Below are positions 20,161 to 29,010 of a stretch of 64,000 bases of DNA, piece after piece (within the stretch, counting starts at the first letter, position 1; each line of letters opens with the position of its first letter). The notes beneath the pieces are model-generated. The model was not told where the DNA came from. It did not search any database and saw only the letters and a program-made list of their open reading frames with translations. Origin of the DNA: Burkholderiaceae bacterium (GTDB lineage: Bacteria; Pseudomonadota; Gammaproteobacteria; Burkholderiales; Burkholderiaceae_E); assembly GCA_016710525.1 (NCBI GenBank), contig JADJVQ010000142.1, forward strand, positions 17,386 through 81,385, given 5' to 3'. The position numbers were made by a program, and so were the translations under genes.

Positions 20161-20313
20161 CCCTGCGGGAACTGCCTGGTGCGCTCGCCTTCGCATGGCC
20201 CCTGTGAGACCCGCAGCCCGCAGGGTGCCGGAAGGCCACGACGGGCCCCAAGATGTAGCGCCAGGCCGAGCAAGCTGGAGCGCCTGTTTATGAGCTTCCC
20301 GCCGCGCCTTCCG
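20161..20313 (+). ncRNA. Putative bridge RNA core: target-binding then donor-binding stem-loops
   Basis: Two stem-loops lie between the element's left end and the transposase. First: CCCTGCGGG (20161-20169) pairs with CCCGCAGGG (20217-20225); its loop holds CTGTGAG (20202-20208), the exact complement of the right-hand target CTCACAG (21592-21598). Second: CGGAAGGC (20229-20236) pairs with GCCTTCCG (20306-20313). Its loop holds CCCAAGATGT (20247-20256), 9 of 10 identical to the right end of the element CCCAGGATGT (21582-21591), and TTATGAG (20288-20294), the exact complement of the left-end CTCATAA (19970-19976). This order and polarity match the IS621 bridge RNA scheme (target loop first; left guide same sense, right guide complementary). 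The left target guide is not convincing: only CTGCC (20172-20176 region) complements GGCAG. RNA ends are not determined. Confidence 0.55.
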
Positions 20314-20351
20314 ACACGGACAGTCATACCGCAACTCCAAGGAGGTTGTCC

Positions 20352-21581
20352 ATGAGCAACGATGCTCGTACTGACGTATTTGTCGGGCTGGACTGGGCGG
20401 TGCATACCCATGCGGTGTGCCTGATCGATGCCGCCGGCTCGGTGCTTGATCGCTTCGAGGTCACCCACGACCGGGACGGCCTGGCCGAGCTGATGCGCCG
20501 CCTGGCGCGTCACGGTCAGCGCCTGCGCATCGCCATCGAGCGGCCGTCGGGGTTGATCGTCGATGCGCTGGTAGAGGCTGGCCACCAGGTCTTCCCGATC
20601 CACCCCAATGCCGTCAAGGCCAGCCGCCCGCGGTACCGCAGCCACGGCGCCAAGAGCGACTCCTCGGACGCCTACCTGCTGGCCGATCTGCTGCGCACGG
20701 ATGGCCATCGCTGGCGCGCCCTGGCCCCGCAGTCCGACGACATCCGCGCGTTGCGTGCGCTGGTCCGTTCGCGTGATGATTTGGTGACGGCTCGCGTTGC
20801 CGCAGCCAACCAGCTCACCAGCACCTTGCAAGCCTTCTGGCCAGGCGCTGCCGTGATCTTCGCCGACGTGGCCTCGCCAATCGCGCTGGCCTTCCTGCGC
20901 CGCTACCCCTCGCCCCGCTCTGCCCGAGGCCTGACTGAGGCGCAGCTGCAGCGCTTTTGCAAGGCCCAGCACTACAGCGGCCGGCGCAGCGCAGCCGACT
21001 TGCTCGCCAGGCTGCGTGCTGCAGCTGCCGGCCACGTCGGCGCGCACACCGAGCAGGCCATGGCCGAGGTCGTGCGCGCGCAGGTGGCGGTGCTCGTGCC
21101 CATCGTGACGCAGATCGCCGAGCTCACGCGGCGCATCGAGCAGTTCATGCACTCGCTGCCTGATGGCGTGCTGATGATGTCCTTCCCGCGGGCCGGGCAG
21201 GTCTGCGCTGCGCAGATCCTGGCCGAGCTGGGCGACGTGCGCGAGCGCTTCCCAAGTGCCGACCAGCTCGCCGCCGAGGCCGGCACGGTGCCGGTGACCT
21301 ACCAGTCGGGCAAGACCCGCAGCGTCGCCTTCCGATGGGCGTGCAACCACCGGCTCCGCCAAGCCATCACCTGCCTGGCAGACAACTCGCGCCACGCCAA
21401 CGCCTGGGCCAAGAGCGTCTACCAGGCCGCCCGCGCCAGAGGTTGCGATCACACGCATGCCATCCGCATCCTCGCACGGGCTTGGCTGCGCGTGATCTGG
21501 CGTGCCTGGACCGATCGCAAACCCTACGACCCAAGCCTGCACGGCAACGCCGTCACGCTGGCTTCCAGCCAGGGAGGTTGA
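20352..21581 (+). CDS. IS110-family transposase (DEDD bridge recombinase)
   Basis: 409-residue recombinase. The N-terminal RuvC-like DEDD domain shows Asp14 in VGLDWAVHTH, Glu63 in IAIERPSG, and Asp103 with Asp106 in KSDSSDAYLLADLLR. The C-terminal Tnp domain has AAQILAELGDVRERFPSADQ and the conserved serine Ser319 in TYQSGKTRS. ATG at 20352 is chosen over an in-frame TTG at 20346 because AAGGAGG (20339-20345) is optimally spaced. The stop codon lies about 10 bp from the element's right end. IS110 enzymes join donor and target using an RNA guide. The gene is entirely intact although the gene it interrupts carries several indels, suggesting recent insertion or a multicopy element with better consensus. 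Confidence 0.95.
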   Translation: MSNDARTDVFVGLDWAVHTHAVCLIDAAGSVLDRFEVTHDRDGLAELMRRLARHGQRLRIAIERPSGLIVDALVEAGHQVFPIHPNAVKASRPRYRSHGAKSDSSDAYLLADLLRTDGHRWRALAPQSDDIRALRALVRSRDDLVTARVAAANQLTSTLQAFWPGAAVIFADVASPIALAFLRRYPSPRSARGLTEAQLQRFCKAQHYSGRRSAADLLARLRAAAAGHVGAHTEQAMAEVVRAQVAVLVPIVTQIAELTRRIEQFMHSLPDGVLMMSFPRAGQVCAAQILAELGDVRERFPSADQLAAEAGTVPVTYQSGKTRSVAFRWACNHRLRQAITCLADNSRHANAWAKSVYQAARARGCDHTHAIRILARAWLRVIWRAWTDRKPYDPSLHGNAVTLASSQGG

Positions 21582-21591
21582 CCCAGGATGT

Positions 21592-22080
21592 CTCACAGCA
21601 CCTGGCCGGCGCCCTGTTCACCAAGATCACCGGCACCCAGATGAACCACGTGCCCTACAAGGGCAGCGGCCAGGCGATCACCGACCTGCTGGCCGGCCAG
21701 GCCAACATGAACCTGACACCATGCCGCCGGTGCTGCCGCACATCCTGGCCGGGCATGTTGCGGGCGCTGGCGATCTCCACCCCGACCCGCATGCCGCAGC
21801 TGCCCGACGTGCCCACGTTCAACGAGGTCGGCATCCGCGGTTTCGATGTGACCAACTGGTACCGGTGATGGGTCCCAGGGCCTGCCGCGCGACTTGGTTG
21901 CCAAGATCGCCGATGCGGTCAAAAAATCGCTGGACGACCCGGCGGTCAGGGCAAGCTCGAGCCGCAGGGCGTGTTGGGGACGTGGGCCCGCGCAATCCTG
22001 AGGAATTCGCGGCGTTCATCAAGACCGAACTGACGAAGTACTCGACCCTCGGTCAGGAACTCGGCGTGCGCGCCGAATGA
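21592..22080 (+). pseudogene. TctC-type periplasmic binding protein, 3' part after IS110
   Basis: Continuation of the interrupted receptor: QHLAGALFTKITGTQMNHVPYKGSGQAITDLLAGQANMN, then after a shift near 21717 PPVLPHI.AG, RALAISTPTRMPQLPDVPTFNEVGIRGFDVTNWY, a shift near 21867, and in further frames PRDLVAKIADAVKKSLDDPAV and NPEEFAAFIKTELTKYSTLGQELGVRAE, ending at TGA 22078-22080. HVPYKGSG and PTFNEVG are hallmark Bug/TctC blocks. At least three indels are present in this half in addition to the insertion, so the gene is inactive here whatever the source of the indels. Confidence 0.87.
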
Positions 22081-22092
22081 CCGAGCAGCCCC

Positions 22093-22874
22093 ATGAGCGA
22101 CATTCTGATCGAACGCGACGGCCCGATCGCCACGGTAGTGATCAACCGGGCCGCCAAGCTCAATGCGATGACCAAGCCGATGTGGCGCGCGCTGGGCGAG
22201 TCGGTCAGCGGGCTGTCTGCTGACGACTCCGGTGCGCTGCATCATCCTGCGCGGCGCCGGCGAAAGAGCTTTCGCCGGGCAATGACATCAGCGAGTTCGA
22301 GACCGACCGATCCAACCGCGAACAGGCGATCGAATGCGGCCGCATCATGCACGCGACCGCCGCAGCCCTCGAGAACTGCCGTCATCCGATGGTCGCGCAG
22401 ATCCACGGCATCTGCGTGGGCGGCGGCTGGAGATCGCGTCGCTGTGCGACATCCGCATCTGCGGCGAGGCAGCCGGTTCGGCGCGCCGACTGCCAGGAAT
22501 CTCCGGACTGGTGATGGCCTATCCGGAAATGGCGCCGCTGGTGCGGCTGGTGGGGGGCCGACGTCGCCCTCGAAATCCTGCTCGAGGGCCGGATCTTCGA
22601 CGCCCGCGAAGCCCATCACTAAAGGGGTTTGGTCACCCGGGTGGTGGCCGACGACCGGGTTGCCAGCGAAGCGCTCGACACCGCGCGCCGCATCGCCGAC
22701 GGCGCACCGCTGGTGGCTCGCTGGCACAAGCGCTTCGCAAAGCGCCTGCGCGACCCGCGCCCGCTGACCGAAGCCGAATACCTCGAGGGCTTCGACTGTT
22801 TCGACACCGAAGACTTCCGCATCGGCTATCGCGCATTCCTCGCCAAGACCAAACCCGCCTTCGAAGGCCGATGA
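22093..22874 (+). pseudogene. Enoyl-CoA hydratase/isomerase family protein, multiple frameshifts
   Basis: Crotonase-fold protein, about 258 residues when reconstructed: MSDILIERDGPIATVVINRAAKLNAMTKPMW, then in alternating frames ILRGAG, GNDISEFETDRSNREQAIECGRIMH, VAQIHGICVGGG, EIASLCDIRICGEA, GLVMAYPEMAPLVRLVG, ALEILLEGRIFDAREAHH, and a long clean C-terminus VTRVVADDRVASEALDTARRIADGAP. The GICVGGG and CDIRICGE blocks form the oxyanion-hole region of crotonases. About six indels lie between 22230 and 22625. It starts 12 bp after the TctC gene and its stop abuts the next aminotransferase start by one base, so it was the middle gene of an operon. Substrate unknown. Confidence 0.85.
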
Positions 22875-22875
22875 C

Positions 22876-24042
22876 ATGAAAGCCCCTGCCCTCTCGGATC
22901 GCACGCACCGGATCGCGCCCTTTCATACGATGGAGCTGATGAAGCGCGCGGTGGCGCTTCAGCAGGCCGGCCATCCGGTGATCCACATGAGCATCGGCGA
23001 GCCCGACTTCAAGGCGCCGGAACCGGTGGTTGCGGCACTCGAAACAGCAGTCCGTGCGGGTCACACCGAGTACACCAGTGCGATGGGCATCGAACCGCTG
23101 CGCCGGGCGATCGCAGCCGACTACGGACACCGCTACGGGCTGGACATCGATCCGGCACGCATCGTGGTGACCGCCGGTGCCAGTGCGGCGCTGTCGCTGG
23201 CCTGCTGCGCACTGGTCAACCCGGGCGACCAGGTGCTGCTGACCGATCCGAGCTATCCGTGCAACCGCCACTTCGTCAGCGCCTTCGACGGCGAACCGGT
23301 CGGCGTTCCGGTGGGCCCCGAAACCCGTTTCCAGATGACCCCCGAACTGCTGCAGGCCCATTGGGCCCCGTCGGTCCGCGGCACCCTGCTCGCCTCGCCG
23401 GCCAATCCGACCGGCACGTCGATCCCGTTCGAGGACATGTCGCGGATCGTCGAATACGTGCGTGCGCAGGACGGTTTCACGATCGTCGACGAGATCTATC
23501 TGGGGCTGAGCTACGACGGCAAGGCGCGTTCGGCACTGGAACTGGGCGACGACCTGATCGTCACCAACAGCTTCTCGAAGTACTTTCACATGACGGGCTG
23601 GCGGCTGGGCTGGCTCGTGGTGCCGCCGGCCCTGGTGCGGGCATTCGAAAAGCTGTCGCAGAACCTGTACATCTGCGCCTCGACCCTCGCGCAGCACGCC
23701 GCGCTGGCCTGCTTCACGCCGCCGGCGCTGGCCATCTTCGAGGAGCGCCGGGACGAATTCCGACGGCGCCGCGACTACATCGTGCCGGCGCTGCGGTCGG
23801 TGGGACTGGACGTGCCCGCCGCTCCTGACGGCGCCTTCTACGTGTATGCGGACTGCAGCCGGTTCAGCGACGACAGTGTCGAGTTCGCCAATCGCCTGCT
23901 CGAGCAGGCCTATGTGTCAGTGGTGCCTGGGCTGGACTTCGGCCATCACCAGCCCAGCCGCTATGTGCGGCTGTCGTATGCGACGCCGATGGACAAGCTC
24001 GAGGAAGCGGTGGCCCGGCTGGGCCGACATCTGCCGCGCTGA
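22876..24042 (+). CDS. Class I/II PLP-dependent aminotransferase
   Basis: 388-residue fold-type I aminotransferase of the aspartate aminotransferase superfamily. Visible landmarks are IGEPDF (residues about 36-41), YTSAMGIEPLRRAIA, VTAGASAALSLA, SPANPTGTSIP with the substrate-cofactor Asn, VDEIYLGLSY, the PLP lysine Lys235 in NSFSKYFHMTGWRLGW, and YVRLSYATPMDKLEEA at the end. It begins one base after the enoyl-CoA hydratase stop, so it belongs to the same transcript. The two aminotransferases in one cluster (class V and class I) suggest interconversion of an amino acid with a 2-oxo or hydroxy acid intermediate. Substrate cannot be named. Unlike the three genes before it, this one is intact. 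Confidence 0.92.
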   Translation: MKAPALSDRTHRIAPFHTMELMKRAVALQQAGHPVIHMSIGEPDFKAPEPVVAALETAVRAGHTEYTSAMGIEPLRRAIAADYGHRYGLDIDPARIVVTAGASAALSLACCALVNPGDQVLLTDPSYPCNRHFVSAFDGEPVGVPVGPETRFQMTPELLQAHWAPSVRGTLLASPANPTGTSIPFEDMSRIVEYVRAQDGFTIVDEIYLGLSYDGKARSALELGDDLIVTNSFSKYFHMTGWRLGWLVVPPALVRAFEKLSQNLYICASTLAQHAALACFTPPALAIFEERRDEFRRRRDYIVPALRSVGLDVPAAPDGAFYVYADCSRFSDDSVEFANRLLEQAYVSVVPGLDFGHHQPSRYVRLSYATPMDKLEEAVARLGRHLPR

Positions 24043-24105
24043 CGGCGGGTCTGTTGAGGATCTGAAGGCGCGGCCGAACCTCGGTCGGGCCGCGCGGGCG
24101 CGCCG

Positions 24106-24689
24106 TCAGGCGTCGCTGGACTCGCGCGCGATCGGTTTGGCCGGCGTTGCGGCCTCAGGCGCGCCGACGTCGACCGACGGGGCCGGCGGAGGCATCAGCA
24201 GCGGCGAATCGGTGACCATCCGAAACTCGCCGCGCGCCGCCTCGGCACCCGACTCGGACACCGGCGGCTTCGGCGCCAGACCGGCGTCGGTGCCCTTGCC
24301 CGACGCAGCGGCGGCGGCGGAGACGGGCGCCGCCGGCACCGGCCGGCCAGCCGCGGCCGCGGCCATGCGCTCGCGCTCGAAGATCACCTTGGCGCCGTAT
24401 CCGCCATCGCTTGGCAGCAAGGCCGCGCCGACGTAGGCCTTCAGTGCGCCTTCGACACTGCCGTCGCGCCGAGGTAGCCGTTCAGAAATCGGGCGCTGAC
24501 CGGATGTGGCCATCGGGTCGAAGGCTGCGGCCACCCCACCGAAGGGCGAAAATTTGTCGGCATGCACCCGCGTGAGCACCTGCATCAGGCCCTGCGCACC
24601 ACGATTGCTCTGGGCACGGGGGTCAAAGTTGGATTCGACCGAGATCACGGCAAGGATGAGCATCGGATCGATTTTCAGATCGCGGGCGA
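24106..24689 (-). pseudogene. Lytic transglycosylase (SLT domain), 5'-truncated at 24689
   Basis: C-terminal part of a soluble lytic transglycosylase, a periplasmic peptidoglycan-cleaving enzyme. The catalytic glutamate is read in [29 protein letters not shown], followed by [20 protein letters not shown] segment of about 16 residues then reads out of frame (compensated indels near 24470-24505; the other frame gives a normal RFLNGYLGA), followed by GSVEGALKAYVGAALLPSDGGYGAKVIFERERM and a Pro/Ala-rich tail. The N-terminus with its signal peptide is absent: upstream of ARDLKIDPM the DNA is the start of the ubiD gene on the other strand. The truncation is either a deletion or an assembly join. 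Convergent with the aminotransferase, 63 bp apart. Confidence 0.8.
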
Positions 24690-26244
24690 AATACACGGAT
24701 CTGCGGGACTTTATGCACCAACTTGAGGCGCTCGGCGAGCTCAAACGGATCCCGCAACCGCTCTCGCCCCGCCTGGAAATCACCGAGGTGGCCGATCGTG
24801 TGCTCCGGGCGGGCGGACCGGCACTGCTGATCGAGCATCCGGTGGAAGAGGGCAAGCCTTACGAGATGCCCGTGCTGGCCAATCTGTTCGGCACACCGCG
24901 GCGGGTGGCGCTGGGCATGGGCGAAGAATCGACGCAGGCGCTGCGCGAGGTGGGCAAATTGCTGGCCTATCTGAAGGAACCCGATCCGCCCAAGGGATTG
25001 AAGGACGCATGGGACAAGCTGCCGGTGCTGCGGCAGGTGCTCAACATGCAGCCGCGCGAAGTGTCGGGCGCGCCCTGCCAGTCGCAGGTTCTCGAGGGCG
25101 ACGATGTCGATCTCGGACGGCTGCCGATCCAGACCTGCTGGCCGGGCGACGTGGCACCGCTGATCACCTGGGGGCTGGTCGTCACCCGCGGGCCCGACAA
25201 GGAACGCCAGAATCTGGGCATCTGCCTTAACCAGGTGCTCAGCCGCAACAAGACGATCACGGCGATGGCTCGCCCATCGGGGCGGCGCTGATTTTCGCGA
25301 CCACGCCCGAGCTCAGCCCGGCCAGCCGTTGCCCGGTCGCCGTCGCCCTGGGGGCCGATCCGGCGACCATCCTGGGGGCGGTCACCCCGGTGCCCGACTC
25401 GCTCTCGGAGTACCAGTTCGCCGGCCTGCTGCGCGGCGGGCGCACCGAGGTCACCCGCTGCCTGGGCAGCACGCTGCGGGTGCCCGCCAGTGCGGAAATC
25501 GTGCTCGAGGGCACGATTCGCCCCGACCCGCAGGGGCTTGCGACACGCGAGAACGCGGACCGTCAAGGCGTTCGCGGCCCGCTGCCGGCCGCCGCGCTCA
25601 CCGGCTGGGAGATGGCCTTCGAGGGGCCCTACGGCGACCACACCGGCTACTACAACGAGCAGGACTGGTTTCCGGTGTTCACGATCGATCGCATCACGAT
25701 TGCGGCGCTGCGCTTCGATCCATCCACACGACCCACCTCGGCAAGCCGCCTGAGCGAGCCGGCGATCCTGGGCGTGGCGCTCAATGAAGTGTTCGTGCCG
25801 ATCCCGCGCAAGCAGTTTGAGATCGTCGACTTCTACCTGCCTCCGGAAGGCTGCTCGTACCGGATGGCGGTGGTGTCGATGCGCAAGCAGTACCCCGGCC
25901 ACGCCAAGCGGGTGATGTTCGGCATCTGGAGTTTTCTGCGCCAGTTCATGTACACGAAGTTCATCATCGTCACCGACGATGACATCGACGTGCGGGACTG
26001 GAAGGAAGTGATCTGGGCGGTCACCACCCGGGTCGACCCGGCACGCGACACGCTGCTGGTCGAAAACACCCCGATCGACTACCTCGACTTCGCCTCTAAG
26101 GTCTCTGCAAAGGTTCGAAAATGGGCATCGACGCGACCGGGAATGGCCAGAGAAACGACCCGCGAATGGGGCCGCCCGATCGCGATGGACCCGGCGGTCA
26201 AGCTGAGGATCGACGCCCCCTGGGGATCGCTGGGGCTGGGCTGA
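24690..26244 (+). pseudogene. ubiD: UbiD-family decarboxylase, start codon lost and multiple frameshifts
   Basis: Reads as 3-octaprenyl-4-hydroxybenzoate carboxy-lyase of ubiquinone synthesis, a prenyl-FMN enzyme. The protein starts [21 protein letters not shown], exactly the family N-terminus but without the initiating Met: the preceding codon is GCG and the DNA before it belongs to the transglycosylase. Internal blocks are [103 protein letters not shown] and [21 protein letters not shown], then [20 protein letters not shown]. Frames change around 25260-25345, 25700-25740 and 26110-26150, some compensating. Convergent with dacB, 39 bp apart. If genuine, the cell would lack this step unless another copy exists. 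Confidence 0.87.
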
Positions 26245-26283
26245 CACCCTGCCGCGCCCGGGCGCCAGGCGGCCGCGCGGGCA

Positions 26284-27861
26284 TCAGCCGTTGGCGTAGA
26301 TCCAGCGCAGCCACTGATCCTGCACCGGCGCCGAGCCCTCGGCGCGCGGTCCGTTGATCAGCAGCACCACCGCATAGCGGCGCCCCGATGCCGCGTCCAG
26401 GTATCCGGCAATGGTCCGCACGTCGTTCAGGCTGCCTGTCTTCATCCAGGCCTTGCCGGTGACGGGCTCGCCGCCCAGGCGCGAGCGCATCGTGCCATCG
26501 ATGCCGACCTGCGGCAGCGACTGGCGAAAGGCGTCGCCCAGCGGGCTGGCCGCCGCATGGCGCAGCAGCGCCGCCATGCTGAGCGGCGAAAGCCGTTCCT
26601 GGCGCGACAGACCCGACCCGTTCTCGAGGATGAGCTCGGGGAAGGACAGACCCTGGGAGTCCAGCCAGCGGCTCACCGCCAGGCGGGCCATCTCGGGACT
26701 GGCGCCGCGAGCGGGCGCAGGCACGGCACGGACCTCGGGGGCCATGCCGCGGGCCTCGGAGGCCGGCGGGCGCGCCTCGGCGGCAAGCTGCAGCAGCAGG
26801 TTGCGGGCCATCACGTTGTTGCTGAACTTGTTGATGTCGCGCACGACCTCGCCCAAGGTGCGCGGCGACACCCATTCCAGCCACGGCCTTCCCTTGGCCG
26901 CGCCGCGCTGCAGACGGGTCTGACCGGTGAACTCGCCGCCGGCCGCCAGCCACACCGACTTGAAGAAGGCATGGATGAAATCGCGGTGGCTGAGCACCGC
27001 GGTAAACACGCCTTGTTCGCCACAGCCGGCCGAGTACGGGCCGCTGACCCGCAGCCGGGCCCCGTCGGCGCCGCCGGGTCCTGGCACATCGCGCACCATC
27101 AGGCCCTGCGCACCGTGCCGGCACGGGCCTCGCACCAGCTTGACATCGTTGTCGATGCGCACATCGGCCAGCGGCGGGTCGAGCGAGATCGCGACCCGAT
27201 CCGTGCCAGGCTGCAGGACCACCCGCGAGGCCTTGAAGTTCATCAGCAGCGCATGCGGGCGCACGTTGTAGGGCTGCGAGGGATCGCCATCGAAGCGTTC
27301 GACACTTTCGTCGCCGACGTCGTACAGCGAATCGTCGACGATCAGGTCGCCCCGCAGCTCGCGCAGCCCGGCACGGCGCATCCGGGCCGCGAACTCGACC
27401 AGGTCTTCGACCACGAATTTCGGGTCCCCGCCGCCGCGCAGCACGAGATCTCCGGTCAGCACGTCGTCCTGCAGACGCCCGCGCAGATAAGCCGTGGTGC
27501 GCCACCGGTACTCGGGCCCGAGCATCGACAGGGCGGCGTAGCTGGTGAGCAGCTTCATCGTCGAGGCCGGATTGAAGCCTCGGGCGCCGTTGTGTTCGAA
27601 CACCGGCGCACCGCCAGCCAGCGGAACGATGACGGCGCCGACCTGATCGGGACTCAGGCCGGCTGCCCGCAGCCAGGCGGCCAGCGGCGGACGCAGCGCC
27701 GGATAGTCGACCGGAGCGGCGGCCTCGGCAATGGCACCGGCGGCGGCGGGCGGGTTCCCCGATTGAGCGGCCACCGGGGTGAGCGCCAGCACGAACGCCA
27801 GCGCTGCGGCACGGTTCGCGGCACGGCGAATCACGCGCGAATCACACGGGAAGAACGACAT
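26284..27861 (-). CDS. dacB: D-alanyl-D-alanine carboxypeptidase/endopeptidase PBP4 (DacB)
   Basis: 525-residue class C penicillin-binding protein that trims and cleaves peptidoglycan cross-links in the periplasm. A signal peptide covers residues 1-33 (AALAFVLALTPVAAQ). The three active-site motifs are visible: Ser100-Thr-Met-Lys103 in FNPASTMKLL, SNN in NKFSNNVMARNLL, and KTG in AWMKTGSLNDV. The long insert between motifs 1 and 2 (VLRGGGDPKFV, VRPHALLMNFKA) is typical of the PBP4 class. ATG at 27861 (MSFFPCDSRV) is selected because it directly precedes the signal sequence; in-frame upstream sequence would run into the divergent SDR gene. Intact. Confidence 0.94.
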   Translation of the reverse strand: MSFFPCDSRVIRRAANRAAALAFVLALTPVAAQSGNPPAAAGAIAEAAAPVDYPALRPPLAAWLRAAGLSPDQVGAVIVPLAGGAPVFEHNGARGFNPASTMKLLTSYAALSMLGPEYRWRTTAYLRGRLQDDVLTGDLVLRGGGDPKFVVEDLVEFAARMRRAGLRELRGDLIVDDSLYDVGDESVERFDGDPSQPYNVRPHALLMNFKASRVVLQPGTDRVAISLDPPLADVRIDNDVKLVRGPCRHGAQGLMVRDVPGPGGADGARLRVSGPYSAGCGEQGVFTAVLSHRDFIHAFFKSVWLAAGGEFTGQTRLQRGAAKGRPWLEWVSPRTLGEVVRDINKFSNNVMARNLLLQLAAEARPPASEARGMAPEVRAVPAPARGASPEMARLAVSRWLDSQGLSFPELILENGSGLSRQERLSPLSMAALLRHAAASPLGDAFRQSLPQVGIDGTMRSRLGGEPVTGKAWMKTGSLNDVRTIAGYLDAASGRRYAVVLLINGPRAEGSAPVQDQWLRWIYANG

Positions 27862-27966
27862 GCCGCCGATTCTATCCCCGCGACTCGCTATGCTTGCGGA
27901 TGAGGCCCGAACCGTCGGCGCCGACCGACGCGCGGCGGCACCGCGCGAAAGGCTTGGAGTGCTCGC

Positions 27967-28748
27967 ATGAGATTGCAGGATCGGATCGCCCTCGTCACCG
28001 GCGGGGCCAACGGCATCGGAGCGGCCTGCGTACGGCGTTTCGCGCTCGAGGGAGCCTGGTGGTCTTCGCCGACCGCGACGAGGCGGCCGGAACGGCACTG
28101 GCGGCCGAACTCGGACCGGCTGTGCGGTTCCTGGCCGGGGATGTGACCCGCAAGGAGTTCGCGCAACGCTGCGTCGCGGCCGCCCGGGCCGAATTCGGGC
28201 GCATCGACATCCTGCTGAACAATGCCGGCGTCACCCATTCGAGCAGCTTCCTGGACCTGGAGGAAGCCGATTTCGATCGTGTGCTCGGCGTCAATCTGAA
28301 GTCGTACTTCCTGTTCGGCCAGGCGGCCGCGCGCGCGATGGTCGAACAGGGCGGCGGCGGCGCGATCATCAACATGTCCAGCGTCAATGCGATCCTCGCC
28401 ATCCCGGACCAGGTGCCCTACGTGATTTCGAAGGGGGCGGTGAATCAGCTGACCCGGGTGATGGCCATCGGACTGGCCGCGCACGACATCCGGGTCAATG
28501 CCATCGGACCGGGCACGATCGCGACCGAACTGGCACGCAAGGCGGTCATGGGTTCGCCCCAGGCGCGGACCACCCTGCTCTCCCGCACGCCGATGAAGCG
28601 GCTTGGCGAGCCCGACGAGGTGGCGCGGGTTGCGGTCTTCCTGGCCAGCGACGACGCTTCGTACATGACCGGCCAGACCGTCTACCCGGATGGCGGACGC
28701 CTGGCGCTGAACTACACCGTGCCGGTGGTCGATACCGACGGGCAGTAA
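27967..28748 (+). pseudogene. SDR family oxidoreductase, one frameshift near the N-terminus
   Basis: Classical short-chain dehydrogenase, about 260 residues when repaired. The first 30 residues ([30 protein letters not shown]) are in one frame; after a single-base loss near 28055 the rest continues [16 protein letters not shown] with an Asp that favours NAD, NNAGVTHSSSF, NMSSVNAILAIPDQVPYVISKGAVN (catalytic Ser, Tyr, Lys), GPGTIATELARKAVMG and DDASYMTGQTVYPDGGR. The pattern resembles dehydrogenases of sugar or 3-hydroxyacid metabolism, substrate unknown. The lesion lies in a G/C run and everything after it is clean, so a consensus error is quite possible. Confidence 0.85.
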
Positions 28749-28858
28749 GACTGCCCCGCCGGACCGCGGCCGCCCGGGGGCGCCGCGCCGACGCGAGGCC
28801 CGCGCCGACGCCCCCGCAGGCGCCCGGCCGTCCTGAACGCCTCGGAGTTGTGCCAGAA

Positions 28859-28875
28859 CACACCATGATGGTGCA
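28859..28875. promoter_or_regulatory. NtrC-type enhancer site upstream of amt
   Basis: CACACC-N5-GGTGCA, matching ten of twelve positions of the NtrC consensus TGCACC-N5-GGTGCA; the inner CACCATGATGGTG is a perfect palindrome. It lies about 150 bp upstream of the expected start site of the amt promoter, a normal distance for an NtrC enhancer. An overlapping second inverted repeat GGTGC-N6-GCACC occupies 28870-28885. Expected effect: activation under nitrogen limitation. Confidence 0.6.
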
Positions 28876-28994
28876 TTGACGCACCGCATTCAGGCGGCAA
28901 AGGACGGCCGAGGATGTGCCGACTCCAAGCGCTCCGCCGTTGCTGCCCTCTCAGAGAGCGATACTCCCAAAAAACGGGCATTCATTTCTCGGAT

Positions 28995-29010
28995 GGGCAT
29001 GATTTGTGCT
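28995..29010 (+). promoter_or_regulatory. Sigma-54 (-24/-12) promoter of the amt gene
   Basis: GGGCATG-N4-GTGCT: the invariant GG (28996-28997) and GC (29008-29009) are exactly 10 bases apart and flanking bases fit TGGCAYG-N4-TTGCW with two mismatches. The start site is expected near 29021, giving a 20-base leader containing GGAGG (29030-29034) before ATG 29041. Together with the upstream NtrC-like site this is the standard nitrogen-control arrangement. Confidence 0.65.

Larger units (their letters stand above)
19970..21591 (+). mobile_element. IS110-family insertion sequence (IS110 group, long left end)
   Basis: About 1.62 kb element inside the TctC gene. The host frame before it (SYASSGIGSS) and after it (QHLAGALFTKITG) joins cleanly when 19970-21591 is removed, which fixes the ends. 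CTCA is present at both junctions (19970-19973 and 21592-21595), so the crossover can be anywhere in these four bases; the shared CT fits the CT core described for IS621. The element has about 380 bp of non-coding left end before the transposase and only about 10 bp after its stop codon, the arrangement of the IS110 group whose bridge RNA lies in the left end. Subterminal CAACCTC (19979-19986 region) and its complement GAGGTTG (21574-21580) form a short inverted repeat. There are no long terminal inverted repeats, as expected. Confidence 0.9.

Noticed and set aside
21577..21583. TTGACC in the IS110 right end as the -35 of a junction promoter
   Set aside because: When the ends are joined, no acceptable -10 hexamer falls 16-18 bases downstream.
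24690..24855. N-terminal 55 residues of the transglycosylase frame beyond 24689
   Set aside because: This part is the antisense of the ubiD N-terminus and does not resemble a signal peptide or SLT sequence.
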